NCBI GenBank assembly: GCA_018435055.1
Contig: JAHDOA010000004.1
Span: 124,001-188,000 of the forward strand
DNA: 64,000 nucleotides
Source of the DNA: Pelotomaculum sp.
Lineage (GTDB): Bacteria > Bacillota > Desulfotomaculia > Desulfotomaculales > Pelotomaculaceae
Direction: 5' to 3'
Positions 44,616 through 55,969 of the stretch are shown in pieces. A program made the translations under genes and the position numbers. The notes beneath the pieces were generated by a model that made no database searches, had not been told where the DNA came from, and saw only the letters and a list, made by a program, of their open reading frames with translations. The first letter of the stretch is position 1. The number at the start of each line of letters is the position of its first letter.

Positions 44616-45881
44616 ATGAATCATTTAATCATAATCAACTTTGCCTTTGTCCTCTTTTTTGGAGTTGCTCTAAGCCTCTCTTTTGCCGATATCGGAATTA
44701 AGAAAAACAGCCGGCAATATGTCGTGATATTTGGTTTCTTAGGAATAATTCAGTTGCTTGCATATTACACTGGGGGAGATCAACTTTTATTTAAATCATA
44801 TCCGTTCTTAACGCATATTCCATTATTCCTGCTGTTAAAATACTTCTACAAAAAGAACTCCTATATAGCCGGAATTTCCATACTTTCGGCTTATCTGTTT
44901 TGTACGCCCCGAAAGTGGATCGGAACCGCGGCCTCCTTTTTTTGGGGTTATGATATGGGTGTTTCCCTTATAGTTCAGATTTTCATCACTATACCCTTGT
45001 TAGTGCTTATCATAAGGTATTTTTCCCCCTATGTGGTACGCTTGAGATTCGAAAGCAACCAGATATTGAGGCTCTTTATTTCGGTACCGCTCGTATATTA
45101 TATACTTGAATATACTCTTACGGTTTATACCGACCTGTTATATCAAGGCGGCGCCGCCATCGTTGAATTCTTGGACGCTGCGGTAGTCATTGTTTACTTT
45201 ATTTTTTCAATTATATATCTTAAAACCCTTTACGAGAAAAAGGAAATTGAACTTGAACAAGTTTTGTTCAAAGTCCTGGCTGCTCAGTCCCAAACAGAAA
45301 TAGAAACCCTCAGAAAATCTCAGGAGCAGTCCGTTATTTACCGTCATGATTTAAGACACCATTTGAATTATCTACATGGCTGTATTGCTGAAAATAATTT
45401 AAAAGGGGCACTGGCTTATATAACTGAAGTCTCTAAGGAAATCGACAATGCCCGGATAACACGGTATTCGGAAAATGAGCCGGTAAACCTGATCCTTTCC
45501 TCTTATGCGGCTAAAGCAGCCGAAAAGAAGATTCACACTGAAATCCATGTTTCCGCTGGGGATTTCAGTAGATTTACGATACCGGATTTATGTATTTTAC
45601 TTTCCAACGGCTTGGAAAACGCCATACAAGCCTCTGAACAGATAGCTGACAGCAATAAACGCTATATCAAGTTGCGTTTGTATTCCAAGAATACAAAGCT
45701 GTGCATTGATATCCGCAACAGCTATCAGACAGAACCGGTCTTTCATCAGGGTCTGCCTGTATCAAAAGAACAGGGACATGGCTTTGGCACAAAAAGTATG
45801 GCTTATATCGTGGAAAAGCATGTCGGTGTATTTCAGTTTGCCGTCAAGGATGGCTGGTTTATATTTCAGGCTACTGCATAA
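44616..45881 (+). CDS. GHKL-domain sensor histidine kinase (AgrC/LytS-like)
   Basis: 421 residues. Six or so transmembrane helices (1-205), a dimerisation helix with the phospho-acceptor block YRHDLRHHLNY (about 247-258), and a GHKL ATPase with LLSNGLENAIQA (N-box) and GHGFGTKS (G-box). It follows the response regulator directly. No agrB or agrD-type gene is adjacent, so the signal is unknown. A dispersed hairpin repeat with T-run follows the stop and may end transcription. Confidence 0.92.
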   Translation: MNHLIIINFAFVLFFGVALSLSFADIGIKKNSRQYVVIFGFLGIIQLLAYYTGGDQLLFKSYPFLTHIPLFLLLKYFYKKNSYIAGISILSAYLFCTPRKWIGTAASFFWGYDMGVSLIVQIFITIPLLVLIIRYFSPYVVRLRFESNQILRLFISVPLVYYILEYTLTVYTDLLYQGGAAIVEFLDAAVVIVYFIFSIIYLKTLYEKKEIELEQVLFKVLAAQSQTEIETLRKSQEQSVIYRHDLRHHLNYLHGCIAENNLKGALAYITEVSKEIDNARITRYSENEPVNLILSSYAAKAAEKKIHTEIHVSAGDFSRFTIPDLCILLSNGLENAIQASEQIADSNKRYIKLRLYSKNTKLCIDIRNSYQTEPVFHQGLPVSKEQGHGFGTKSMAYIVEKHVGVFQFAVKDGWFIFQATA

Positions 45882-45900
45882 AAAAGGGTGTCGGGGAAGG

Positions 45901-45935
45901 GTGTCGGGGGGACGGGGTTGTTGACACCTTTTATA
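45901..45935 (+). repeat. Dispersed GTGTCR hairpin repeat
   Basis: GTGTC...GACAC around GGGGGGACGGGGTTGTT, with a partial GTGTCGGGG copy in front (45889) and a T-rich tail. It follows the kinase gene by 19 bp. Confidence 0.75.
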
Positions 45936-46344
45936 CCTTCTGCGCCGGCGCCCCAGAACCAGGCGCCGTGCACCGGGCTAGACATTTAATGACCAGGCAA
46001 AGCTGAATCTGGCGGACGGCTGTCACCTGTAAATTTATGCCTAATCGTGTTGATCAGATCGAACAAAGTGCATGTTATCCAAGATGTTTAGCAGTTTTTA
46101 CAATCTACTTGAATTTGGAAATAAAAAGGTCCGCGGGTCCATAAATCTGCAGACTCAAACTGTCCGTGTTTGCGGTAGTCAAGATGCGCCATGCCCAGCT
46201 TGGCGAAGAAAAACACGGCTAGAATCAGGTCGATGGCAGGGAAACCACCTTGTTGACCACGGTTTTGATCCGGCAAACGTCTCCGAGATTACTATTGAAT
46301 ACCAAAAAGCGCCGTCTTAAACGATGCCTTATTTTTCCCGGAAA
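45936..46344. other. Intergenic stretch, possible transposase C-terminal debris
   Basis: No intact gene is seen. On the plus strand near 46245-46310 a frame reads NHLVDHGFDPANVSEITIEYQ, which vaguely resembles the end of a Mu-type transposase, but nothing upstream supports it. Confidence 0.25.
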
Positions 46345-46370
46345 TAATAAAAAACCCAGCGGTTCTGGGC
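46345..46370 (-). terminator. tmRNA terminator
   Basis: CCCAG pairs with CTGGG, followed by TTTTTTATTATTT on the minus strand, 32 bp beyond the CCA end of the tmRNA. Confidence 0.8.
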
Positions 46371-46401
46371 TTTTCATTGTATCAATTATTGAGTTTACTT
46401 T

Positions 46402-46754
46402 TGGTGGAGGCGGGGGGATTCGAACCCACCGTCCGGAAGACCGACCACAGGAGTTTCTCCGAGCGCAGGCTGCAGTTTAGGTTTCGTTCCGCGGGCGCCT
46501 ACAGCCGGGCTCCCTTGGGACTATCTCGATCAGTCTTGCTTAAACCCTCCGAGAATTGGACTTAAGCCAGCCCGTTTAAATGACCCTCTAGCCCGGGCCA
46601 CGGGCCCAACGCGGGTAGAAGGTTAGACAGCAATTAAGCTGCTAAGGCGTATTCGTTATTGGCAATTATATTTTTTCCACCGTTTTGCGGGCTGATGGAC
46701 ACCCCGGCTCGCTCCTCCTGCCACCGCTTCCCCCGTCGAAACCATGACGCCCCC
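46402..46754 (-). ncRNA. ssrA: Transfer-messenger RNA (tmRNA)
   Basis: On the minus strand the 5' end reads GGGGGCGTCATGGTTTCGAC and the 3' end GGTTCGAATCCCCC then CGCCTCCACCA, which pair as the tRNA-like acceptor and T-arm. The tag frame (46634-46663) encodes ANNEYALAA and a stop. Length 353 nt is normal. It rescues stalled ribosomes with SmpB, whose gene lies directly upstream. Confidence 0.97.
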
Positions 46755-46798
46755 ATATTTTAGCAAACGTGACAGCTATTTATATTAATATTTCCTTT

Positions 46799-47260
46799 TT
46801 AACATTTTTTCATTCTTTCCCTGACCGCCCGTTCCATTTCCCTCTTGGCGTCCCTTGCGGCGAGATCTTCCCGGCGGTCATAGAGTTTTTTGCCTTTGGC
46901 CAGGGCCAGCTCCACCTTGGCCAGGCCGTTTTTAAAGTAAACCTTCAGAGGGATCAGGGCTAACCCCTTTTCTCTGGTCTTGCCCAGCAGCCGCATGATT
47001 TCCTGCTTGTGCATCAGCAGCCGGCGGGTGCGCTTGGGTTCGTGGTTAAACCGGTTACCCTGCTCGTAAGGGCTGATATGCATATTATACAACATTAGTT
47101 CGGCATTTTCAACGCGGGCATAGCTGTCCTGCAGGTTGGCCTTGCCGGCGCGCAATGACTTGACCTCCGTCCCGGTGAGAGCCAGGCCGGCCTCGTATGT
47201 TTCCAGGATGTGATACTCATGCCTGGCTTTGCGGTTTTCGGTTACTGTCTTAATGGACAT
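46799..47260 (-). CDS. smpB: SsrA-binding protein SmpB
   Basis: 153 residues with family motifs [31 protein letters not shown] and [11 protein letters not shown]. The basic C-terminal tail ([22 protein letters not shown]) enters the ribosome mRNA channel. Length and start are typical. It is encoded 45 bp upstream of its partner tmRNA on the same strand. Confidence 0.97.
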   Translation of the reverse strand: MSIKTVTENRKARHEYHILETYEAGLALTGTEVKSLRAGKANLQDSYARVENAELMLYNMHISPYEQGNRFNHEPKRTRRLLMHKQEIMRLLGKTREKGLALIPLKVYFKNGLAKVELALAKGKKLYDRREDLAARDAKREMERAVRERMKKC

Positions 47261-47448
47261 TGGGGTAATCTCCTGAAAAATAAACCCTTTTCCGCCCGGC
47301 GACTGGAATAAGGGATTTTGTGACGGTTATCTCAAATGCAATTTAATTATAGCAGTGAACTTTTTTTTGTCAAGGTGTTGAAGGAATGGGAACTTTGATG
47401 GGGTATAACCCGCCGGTACATCTGGTTGAAGACGGCACCACAATGATA

Positions 47449-48381
47449 TCAGCCCGGGAAAACACACCCAGTTGAACGCACACGGGAACCATCCCTGTTT
47501 GTTCGTACCGGTTTTAGGTCGAGGGTTTCTTCCTGTCCGTCCCAGGTAATCGTAAGCGCATGGGAGCCATTATCAACAGGGTAACTGCTGCTTCCTTCTT
47601 GACCGTTAAAATAATAGCAATTTTCATCCTTTTTGTATATACCGTTCCCGCTGCCACTCCTGGTTGGGGTTTCATATGAGTACTTTACCGCCTGGACGGA
47701 TTCGGGATTAGGCCCGGTGTACCTTGCCGACCATTTGCCTATGCTATACTGATCCGCATGGGTGACCCCGGCTGAATCTTTAAACCAGTGTTGGTAGTAT
47801 TTAACTAAATACTGCGCATCCCAGTTTCGGCTTTGAGCCATAAAAACGATCTGCTGACTGTTATTTAAAAAGTCCACAGTGTTTTCTAAGTTTTCTAGTA
47901 CCTGTCTCTCATATGATGGGATATTCTTCACCGCACTTAAGTCCAGCAGATCGACGATTAAAACATTCCGTGCAGTATAGGAATTGGTCAGATACCCGTC
48001 AGGGACTGCTTCAAATGTTGGCGGTAAACTTGTGGCCGGATTTTCGCCTGTCCAGACAACTTGTTTGCGTTCGGAAATATCATCAAAAACGTAGATATAG
48101 ATGGTTTGGTCACTGTCATTGATCGAGAAAACTGCCGGGGCAACTGTATTGATCACATAATTAGCGGGCTCGACAGCTTTTTCGTCAATGAGCGTTAGAC
48201 CGGCCTCTTGAAAAGCAAGCTTAACTTCATCCAATGTAAAAGGTTGCTCATATTGAAACCTGGAATCAAGACTCTCACTTACCGGGTCAACTTTGCTGAG
48301 GTTTTCGTTTTGCGTCCTTTGATTAGAGCAGCCTGACACAATAAAGGCCAAGACTAACATGGTAATAAATATTTTTTTCAT
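47449..48381 (-). CDS. Lipoprotein, unknown function
   Basis: 310 residues. A lipobox signal peptide (VLAFIVSGCSN, Cys about residue 18) marks a membrane-anchored lipoprotein. The middle has a mixed alpha/beta layout (FDDISERKQVVWTGENP), and the C-terminal half is beta-rich with NGIYKKDENCYYFNGQEGSS. No known family is recognised. Coding density and lone position suggest a single-gene transcript. Confidence 0.75.
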   Translation of the reverse strand: MKKIFITMLVLAFIVSGCSNQRTQNENLSKVDPVSESLDSRFQYEQPFTLDEVKLAFQEAGLTLIDEKAVEPANYVINTVAPAVFSINDSDQTIYIYVFDDISERKQVVWTGENPATSLPPTFEAVPDGYLTNSYTARNVLIVDLLDLSAVKNIPSYERQVLENLENTVDFLNNSQQIVFMAQSRNWDAQYLVKYYQHWFKDSAGVTHADQYSIGKWSARYTGPNPESVQAVKYSYETPTRSGSGNGIYKKDENCYYFNGQEGSSSYPVDNGSHALTITWDGQEETLDLKPVRTNRDGSRVRSTGCVFPG

Positions 48382-48529
48382 TGATAAATCCTCATTTCCC
48401 GCAGATGGCAGCTTATCATTCTAAAATACTTCGATAGATCATACGCCTTGCCCCTACAATGAAAGGCGGTAACCAGCTGTGGAAAAAAAGTTTGGCCGGC
48501 TGAGCGCACACGAAAACCGTCCCCGCGTG

Positions 48530-49081
48530 TTAAAGGTTCAATTCTTTGGCAATGCCCTGCATGGCTTCCAGGCCGAGGGCCATGAATTCCTCCAGGCTGA
48601 GGCCCGTTTCCGTGCAGGCGGAGATTGTTTCCCTGTTGGCGCCGCGGGCGAAGGCTTTTTCCCCGAACCGTTTAAGCAGAAAAGGAACGTCAATCGCCGC
48701 CAGCTTTTTCTCCGGGCGGATCAGCGCTCCGGCCACGATCAGGCCGGTCAGCGGGTCGGTGGCGAAAAGGGCCTTGTCCATCAGGGAAAGCCGCGGCAGG
48801 CCGTGGATATCGTTATGGACCTTTACCGCGTACACAATGTCATCGGGCAGCCCCAGGCCGGCCAGCATTTCCGCTCCCTCTATGCTATGCCGCGCGTGGT
48901 CGTCCTTGGTCCTGTCGTAGTCGATGTCGTGCAGCAGCCCGGCCAGGCCCCATTTCTCCACGTCCTCGCTGAAATGCTCCGCCAGCCTGCGCATTACTGC
49001 CTCAACAGCCAGCGAATGGTTAAAAAGATTTTTATTTTTTAAATTCTTTTTAAGAAGCGCCAGGGCTTCATCCCTGTTCAT
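48530..49081 (-). CDS. HD-domain hydrolase
   Basis: 183 residues of the HDIG-related type: LFNHSLAVEAVMRRL gives the first His, GLLHDIDYDRT the HD pair, and HNDIHGL the later His residues. Such proteins are metal-dependent phosphohydrolases. It overlaps the stop of the thioesterase gene upstream by 4 bp, so they are co-translated. Confidence 0.88.
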   Translation of the reverse strand: MNRDEALALLKKNLKNKNLFNHSLAVEAVMRRLAEHFSEDVEKWGLAGLLHDIDYDRTKDDHARHSIEGAEMLAGLGLPDDIVYAVKVHNDIHGLPRLSLMDKALFATDPLTGLIVAGALIRPEKKLAAIDVPFLLKRFGEKAFARGANRETISACTETGLSLEEFMALGLEAMQGIAKELNL

Positions 49082-49518
49082 CCCATTCCCTCCTTCTCCG
49101 GCGTCGCAGCCGGCTCAACCTTGAGAAATTTTGCCCTGGCCCGGGCGGCGACAGTCCCGTCAGGCAGGGTAACGCTGGCGGCCATCTCCAGCAGACGGCG
49201 TTTTTGCGATACCATCTTTCCCTCGATGGTCAACTCCGCCCCTATGGGCACGGCGGCGCTGTAGCGGACGGTCATTTCCGCCGTCATAGCCGTAAAGCCG
49301 TGATCCCACAGCCACTTGCCCATGATTTCGTCCATCATGGTGGCAATCAGTCCGCCGTGCACCACGTCATTCCAGCTCTGGTGTTCCGGGCCGGTTGTAA
49401 TGCGTGAGCGGCACACCTCCCCGTCATGTTCAAAGACCATCTTCAGACCGATGGGGTTGTTGGGGCTGCAGCCAAAGCAAATATTGTGTTCGTCTTTCAG
49501 CGGCCTGATCATATCCAA
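49078..49518 (-). CDS. PaaI-type hotdog thioesterase
   Basis: 146 residues. CFGCSPNNPIGLKM at the N-terminus and the catalytic loop WNDVVHGGLIATMMDEIMG are characteristic of PaaI/YbgC-like acyl-CoA thioesterases; the FLKVEPAA C-terminus is normal. The substrate is unknown. It is co-transcribed with the HD hydrolase. Confidence 0.88.
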   Translation of the reverse strand: MDMIRPLKDEHNICFGCSPNNPIGLKMVFEHDGEVCRSRITTGPEHQSWNDVVHGGLIATMMDEIMGKWLWDHGFTAMTAEMTVRYSAAVPIGAELTIEGKMVSQKRRLLEMAASVTLPDGTVAARARAKFLKVEPAATPEKEGMG

Positions 49519-49816
49519 GTTCCTTCTACCCCCTTCCAGCCTTTGTACTTGCCCATAATAGGAACAAATTCGCCCTTCGGGCGACCTGCAGGCTTACAAC
49601 GCGGCTTAAAGTTCGCCCCTTACCCTTATTATTGTCCAGGCTCATTCCCCTCGGGCTCGGCCAAACTCGGCGCTTCGCGCCTCAAACAGTGGCCTCGCTT
49701 TTCCTCGGGGTCATTTCGCTCTTTGAATTAGGGCTCAATATCACCGCTAACGCAAGACTGCAGGTCACTTATCCACAAAGTATACTTTCCTAAACAACAA
49801 GGTAAATTTCCATAAA
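49519..49816. other. Intergenic region without supportable gene
   Basis: 298 bp of GC-rich sequence with a short hairpin (CGCCCTTCGGGCG near 49570-49582) and an A/T-rich end. No ORF, tRNA or riboswitch pattern is seen. Confidence 0.6.
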
Positions 49817-49846
49817 GTGAAAATGCCGGGTTCCCCCGGCGTTTTT
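49817..49846 (-). terminator. Terminator downstream of hppA
   Basis: GCCGGG pairs with CCCGGC around GGGAA, with T/A-rich flanks (ATTTTC on minus). It lies 3-30 bp after the hppA stop. Confidence 0.7.
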
Positions 49847-49848
49847 CT

Positions 49849-51924
<2,076 letters not shown>

Positions 51925-51952
51925 TGACTTATTACCTCCTTACTAAATATTT

Positions 51953-52186
51953 TTATCTCAAGATAGCTAATATTAAACATAGCGCCCCTAATAAAATGGC
52001 TACCGCGATAGTGACCTTGCCCAGGAGCTCGTCCAAACCTTTTTTCTTGCCGAACAATGTTTCCGCTCCTCCGGAAATTGTCCCGGAGAGACCGGCGCTT
52101 CTGCCTGATTGCAGAACAACAGCGGTAATAAGGGCTATCGCCAGAAGCACTTGAACTACAGTCAAAATAATTTTCAGTACGTCCAC
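51953..52186 (-). CDS. secG: Preprotein translocase subunit SecG
   Basis: 77 residues with two transmembrane helices. The family pattern is visible: [36 protein letters not shown] between them in pieces. It works with SecY (60238) and SecE in protein export. Confidence 0.92.
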   Translation of the reverse strand: MDVLKIILTVVQVLLAIALITAVVLQSGRSAGLSGTISGGAETLFGKKKGLDELLGKVTIAVAILLGALCLILAILR

Positions 52187-52258
52187 TTAATCCCCTCCTT
52201 ACGATGGAAAATAACAAAAGGAAAATACCAAGAAGTATTATACCATAATGTGAAAAAA

Positions 52259-53023
52259 CTAACAAACCAGGGTGTGCTCAGGGTATTCGATTCTATCCAA
52301 AAACAAACCCCGCGCAGGCGCTGCCGGTCCCCCTTGCATACTGTCGCGACCGGCCAGGATGCCCGCCACTCCCCCGGGTTTAAGCTTGCCCAGGCCAACC
52401 CGGATCAGCGTCCCGGTAATCATCCGGGCCATATGATATAAAAATCCATCCGCCCGCATTTCTATGCAAATCAGTTCGCCTGCCCTGCTCACCTCTATTC
52501 CGAAGAGGCTGCGCACAGTGGTTTTGACCGGCGTTCCCAGCGCCCGGAAGGCGCTGAAATCCTGCTTTCCCACCAGGCTCCTGGCGCCGTCCCGCATAGC
52601 CTCTATATCCATAGTACGGGGTATATGATAGCTGTAAAGCCGCATAAACGGGGAAGGCATTCTGCCATTATAGATCACATACCGGTAGGTCTTGGCCGCC
52701 GCCGAAAAGCGTGCGTGAAAAGAATCCGGCGCCGCCACTGCGTCCAGGGCGACAATATCCGCCGGCAGAACACTGTTCAGGGCGTATGTGAGGCGCTCAG
52801 GCGGGATTCTCAAACCACCCGGTTCAAAATTAACCACCTGGCCGCGGGCATGCACACCGGCGTCAGTCCTGCCGGCGCCAATAACCCTGATTTCCTTTTC
52901 AGCCAGCCTGGACAGCCCTTCTTCAAAAACCCCCTGCACAGTCTTAAAGCTTGTACCGCGCTGTTCCTGGAAACCATGATAATTTGTGCCGTCATAGGCT
53001 ATTGTCACCTTGATGTTAGCCAT
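52259..53023 (-). CDS. truA: tRNA pseudouridine(38-40) synthase
   Basis: 254 residues from the ATG at 53023 behind GAGGATC; the longer ORF start (53041) is less likely. Catalytic Asp lies in GRTDAGVHARGQV; FSAAAKTYRY and GDGFLYHMVR-like MRADGFLYHMARM are also present. It modifies the anticodon arm of many tRNAs. It follows the ECF transporter genes, a normal clostridial order. Confidence 0.95.
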   Translation of the reverse strand: MANIKVTIAYDGTNYHGFQEQRGTSFKTVQGVFEEGLSRLAEKEIRVIGAGRTDAGVHARGQVVNFEPGGLRIPPERLTYALNSVLPADIVALDAVAAPDSFHARFSAAAKTYRYVIYNGRMPSPFMRLYSYHIPRTMDIEAMRDGARSLVGKQDFSAFRALGTPVKTTVRSLFGIEVSRAGELICIEMRADGFLYHMARMITGTLIRVGLGKLKPGGVAGILAGRDSMQGGPAAPARGLFLDRIEYPEHTLVC

Positions 53024-53071
53024 CTGATCCTCTAAAAACATTTTAAAATCCTGTTAATCCTGTGATATTTT

Positions 53072-53869
53072 TTAAACAAACCTTAGGGCAATAACCCCTG
53101 CCAGTACAGCCATCGTCACCCCGATGACCACATAATCCGCTGCGCTGAATTTGAGGGCGTTCATCCTGGTCCTGTTGGCGCCGCCCCTGTAACAGCGGGA
53201 CTCCATGGCGACAGCCAGGTCATTCGCCCGACGCAGCGCTCCTGCAAAAAGAGGCACGAATAACGGGAGGAGGCTCCTGGCCCATCTGGCCGGGCTGCCG
53301 GTGGTAAAACCCGCCCCCCTGGATCGCTGGGCGCTGATTACTACCTCCGCCTCCTGCAACAGGGTAGGAATAAAACGCAAGGCCAGGGTCATCATCATAG
53401 CCAGTTCATGCGCCGGCACGCCCAGCCGCCGCAAAGGAGATATTATGCTCTCCAGGCCTGCTGTAAGTTTGATCGGGGGAGTCGTCAGCGTCGGCAGAAA
53501 GGCAATTAAAATCAGCAGCGCCAGGCGCAAGACTATCTCAACGGCGGCGAACATTCCTTCCCGTGAAATCTTCAGCGGACCCAGTACGGCCAGTAGCGTC
53601 CCGGGCGTTAAAAAGGCCTGGAGCAGGAAAGTAATAACAAGAAGCAGCCAGAGTGACTTAAGGCTGCCTAATATTATACCTGGAGGCAGCTTCGATACTA
53701 GTAAAGCTGTTAAAGTCAGCAGTGCGGCCAGGAGGAACCCCTGCCAATTGGCAAATGCCAAAATCGACACGGCGGCAGCCAGGACACCGATTACCTTTGT
53801 CCTGGGATCCAGGCGGTGCAGCAATGAATCACCGGGTATATACTGCCCCAGGGATATGCCGCTTAACAT
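53072..53869 (-). CDS. ecfT: ECF transporter transmembrane protein EcfT
   Basis: 265 residues, 5-6 hydrophobic helices, and the coupling motifs SRCYRGG and AQRSRGAGF near the C-terminal half. It forms the shared vitamin-uptake module with the two ATPases. It overlaps ecfA2 by 7 bp. Confidence 0.93.
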   Translation of the reverse strand: MLSGISLGQYIPGDSLLHRLDPRTKVIGVLAAAVSILAFANWQGFLLAALLTLTALLVSKLPPGIILGSLKSLWLLLVITFLLQAFLTPGTLLAVLGPLKISREGMFAAVEIVLRLALLILIAFLPTLTTPPIKLTAGLESIISPLRRLGVPAHELAMMMTLALRFIPTLLQEAEVVISAQRSRGAGFTTGSPARWARSLLPLFVPLFAGALRRANDLAVAMESRCYRGGANRTRMNALKFSAADYVVIGVTMAVLAGVIALRFV

Positions 53870-54726
53870 AGCGTTTCTCCCAGCAGGACGGCGATTTCTT
53901 CCTCAGCCTCAGCCACAGTCAGCACATCAGTCCGGACTGGTTTACCCAACAAACGGAGCTGGCGCATCAAGCGGGCCGGCGCCGGCAGATCCAATCCGAT
54001 CGCCGTTAACTCCGCCGCGCGGCTGAATATTTCCCGGGGAGAGCCTTCCATAACAAGCCGCCCCCGATTAAGCACCGCCACACGCTCTGCCATGAGCGCT
54101 ACTTCTTCCATGTCATGTGTAACCAGGATAATAGTAGCGCCTTCCCTGCGCCGGAACTCCTCGACATGTTCCATCAACTGCCGCTTGCCCTGCGGGTCGA
54201 GCCCCGCCGTCGGCTCATCCAGGATTAGTATCTGCGGCCTCAGCGCCAGCACCCCGGCGATGGCCGCTTTTCTGCGCACGCCTCCGCTCAGGTGAAACGG
54301 GGACATCCGGCTTGCTGCAAGCGGGTCAAGGCCCACCAGCCGCAGCGCCTCATGTACGCGCTCCGTTACCTCAGCCTCAGTGAGGCCCATATTTCTGGGG
54401 CCAAAGGCTACGTCGGCAAAAACCGTCTCTTCAAAGAGTTGCTGCTCGGGCTGCTGAAAAACCAGTCCCACGCTACGCCAGAGATTACGCCGCTGTCTTT
54501 TGTCCGCAGTATCAATCCCACACACCCGCACCTTGCCGGCGGTAGGCGTCAGGAGCCCGTTAAAATGCCGGACCAGAGTTGATTTGCCGGAGCCGGTAGA
54601 GCCGATAATCGCGAAAAAAACGCCTTTTTTTATATCCAGAGAGATACTGTCTAAGGAAGTAACCTGGAACGGCGTACCCGGAGAGTATATATGCGTTAGC
54701 TGAACAATCTCGATAATAGATGACAT
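53863..54726 (-). CDS. ecfA2: ECF transporter ATPase EcfA2
   Basis: 287 residues with Walker A IGSTGSGKSTL, the signature LSGGVRRKAAIAGVLA, Walker B ILILDEPTAGLDP and the H-loop VTHDM. LSGG followed by VRRK is characteristic of the second ECF ATPase. It pairs with EcfA1 to energise S-component vitamin uptake. Confidence 0.93.
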   Translation of the reverse strand: MSSIIEIVQLTHIYSPGTPFQVTSLDSISLDIKKGVFFAIIGSTGSGKSTLVRHFNGLLTPTAGKVRVCGIDTADKRQRRNLWRSVGLVFQQPEQQLFEETVFADVAFGPRNMGLTEAEVTERVHEALRLVGLDPLAASRMSPFHLSGGVRRKAAIAGVLALRPQILILDEPTAGLDPQGKRQLMEHVEEFRRREGATIILVTHDMEEVALMAERVAVLNRGRLVMEGSPREIFSRAAELTAIGLDLPAPARLMRQLRLLGKPVRTDVLTVAEAEEEIAVLLGETLC

Positions 54727-54761
54727 AAAGAAGCGCCCCCTCTAACGTCAGGGTTCCCCCC

Positions 54762-55613
54762 TTAGTCCTCCAGGGCCTTATTTTTGAAATAAGCCAATAA
54801 ATCGTAAATTGTAAGAATTTCTTGCGGCAGCGGAAAACCCCGTTTTCTCAAACCGTGCGCTATTTCAAGCGCCGCGGGCAATTTCAAGCCTATTCCCGCC
54901 AATAATTCAACCTCGGCAAATACCATGGCAGGCGGACCGGATATTGCAATTCTGCCGTCCGACAAAACAACGACCCTATCCGCCAAAACAGCCTCTTCCA
55001 TAAAATGGGTAACAAGTACTACAGTTACTTTCATGGTCCGGTTCAGACGGATAAGCGTTTCCATCAATTCATCGCGACCCGCCGGATCGAGCATGGAAGT
55101 AGGTTCGTCCAGGACCAGACACGAGGGACGCATGACCAGCACCCCGGCAATAGCCAGTTTTTGCTTTTGCCCGCCGGAAAGCAGGTGGGGAGCATGACTG
55201 GCGTATTGCGAAAGGCCGGTCAAACGCAGGGTTTCTGCCACCCTTTTCTGCACTTCCTCAGCAGGCAGACCCAGGTTTTCAGCGCCGAACGCCGCATCCT
55301 CCTCAACGAGGGAACTGACGATCTGGTTGTCCGGGTTTTGAAAAACCATGCCCACCCGGCGGCGGATCTCCCAGACATTTTCCGGAATCATGGTGTCCAT
55401 CCCGGCGACAATGACACGACCGCCTGAGGGCTTTAACATCGCATTGAAAAGCCTGGCCAGGGTAGACTTGCCCGACCCGTTGGGACCGGCAATCACAAGG
55501 AACTCCCCTGCTTTGACCTCAAGGTCTATGCCGGACAAGGCCCTGTACCCGCCGGCGTTGTCACGGTTATAAATATAAGTGAGATCCTTGACAGCTATAA
55601 ATACTTCATCCAC
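54762..55613 (-). CDS. ecfA1: ECF transporter ATPase EcfA1
   Basis: 283 residues with Walker A AGPNGSGKSTLAR, the signature LSGGQKQKLAIAGVL, Walker B CLVLDEPTSMLDP and the H-loop VTHFM. The GTG start shares its first base with the rplQ stop, so it is translationally coupled to the ribosomal operon. Confidence 0.93.
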   Translation of the reverse strand: MDEVFIAVKDLTYIYNRDNAGGYRALSGIDLEVKAGEFLVIAGPNGSGKSTLARLFNAMLKPSGGRVIVAGMDTMIPENVWEIRRRVGMVFQNPDNQIVSSLVEEDAAFGAENLGLPAEEVQKRVAETLRLTGLSQYASHAPHLLSGGQKQKLAIAGVLVMRPSCLVLDEPTSMLDPAGRDELMETLIRLNRTMKVTVVLVTHFMEEAVLADRVVVLSDGRIAISGPPAMVFAEVELLAGIGLKLPAALEIAHGLRKRGFPLPQEILTIYDLLAYFKNKALED

Positions 55614-55951
55614 TACACTAGTTCTAAAATAACCATTTCCGCAGCGTCGCCGCGACGGTGTCCCACTTTAATCAACCGGGTATAACCGCCGGAGCGGTCG
55701 GCATACTTCGGCGCTATTGTATCAAATAGTTTTTTGACCACTTCTTCTTCGTACAGATAGGCAAGCGCCTGGCGGCGGGCCGCGAGATCCCCCTGCTTGG
55801 CGGTTGTGACCAGTTTTTCGGCAATGCTCTTTACTTCCTTGGCCCTTGTTTCGGTTGTATTAATCCGTTCATCCCGGAAGAGGGATGTGACCAGGTTGCG
55901 GAGCATGGCTTTGCGGTGGTCTGTTTTAAGACCTAATTTCTGGTATCCCAC
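55613..55951 (-). CDS. rplQ: 50S ribosomal protein L17
   Basis: 112 residues, full length, starting [17 protein letters not shown] and containing the conserved RNLVTSLF and [15 protein letters not shown]. It follows rpoA as usual. Confidence 0.97.
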   Translation of the reverse strand: MGYQKLGLKTDHRKAMLRNLVTSLFRDERINTTETRAKEVKSIAEKLVTTAKQGDLAARRQALAYLYEEEVVKKLFDTIAPKYADRSGGYTRLIKVGHRRGDAAEMVILELV

Positions 55952-55969
55952 TTTTCAAAAAGCCCTCCC

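Noticed and set aside
46088-46276. Minus-strand 62-codon frame upstream of the tmRNA region
   Set aside because: Hydrophobic patch but no start signal or family; the region looks like debris.
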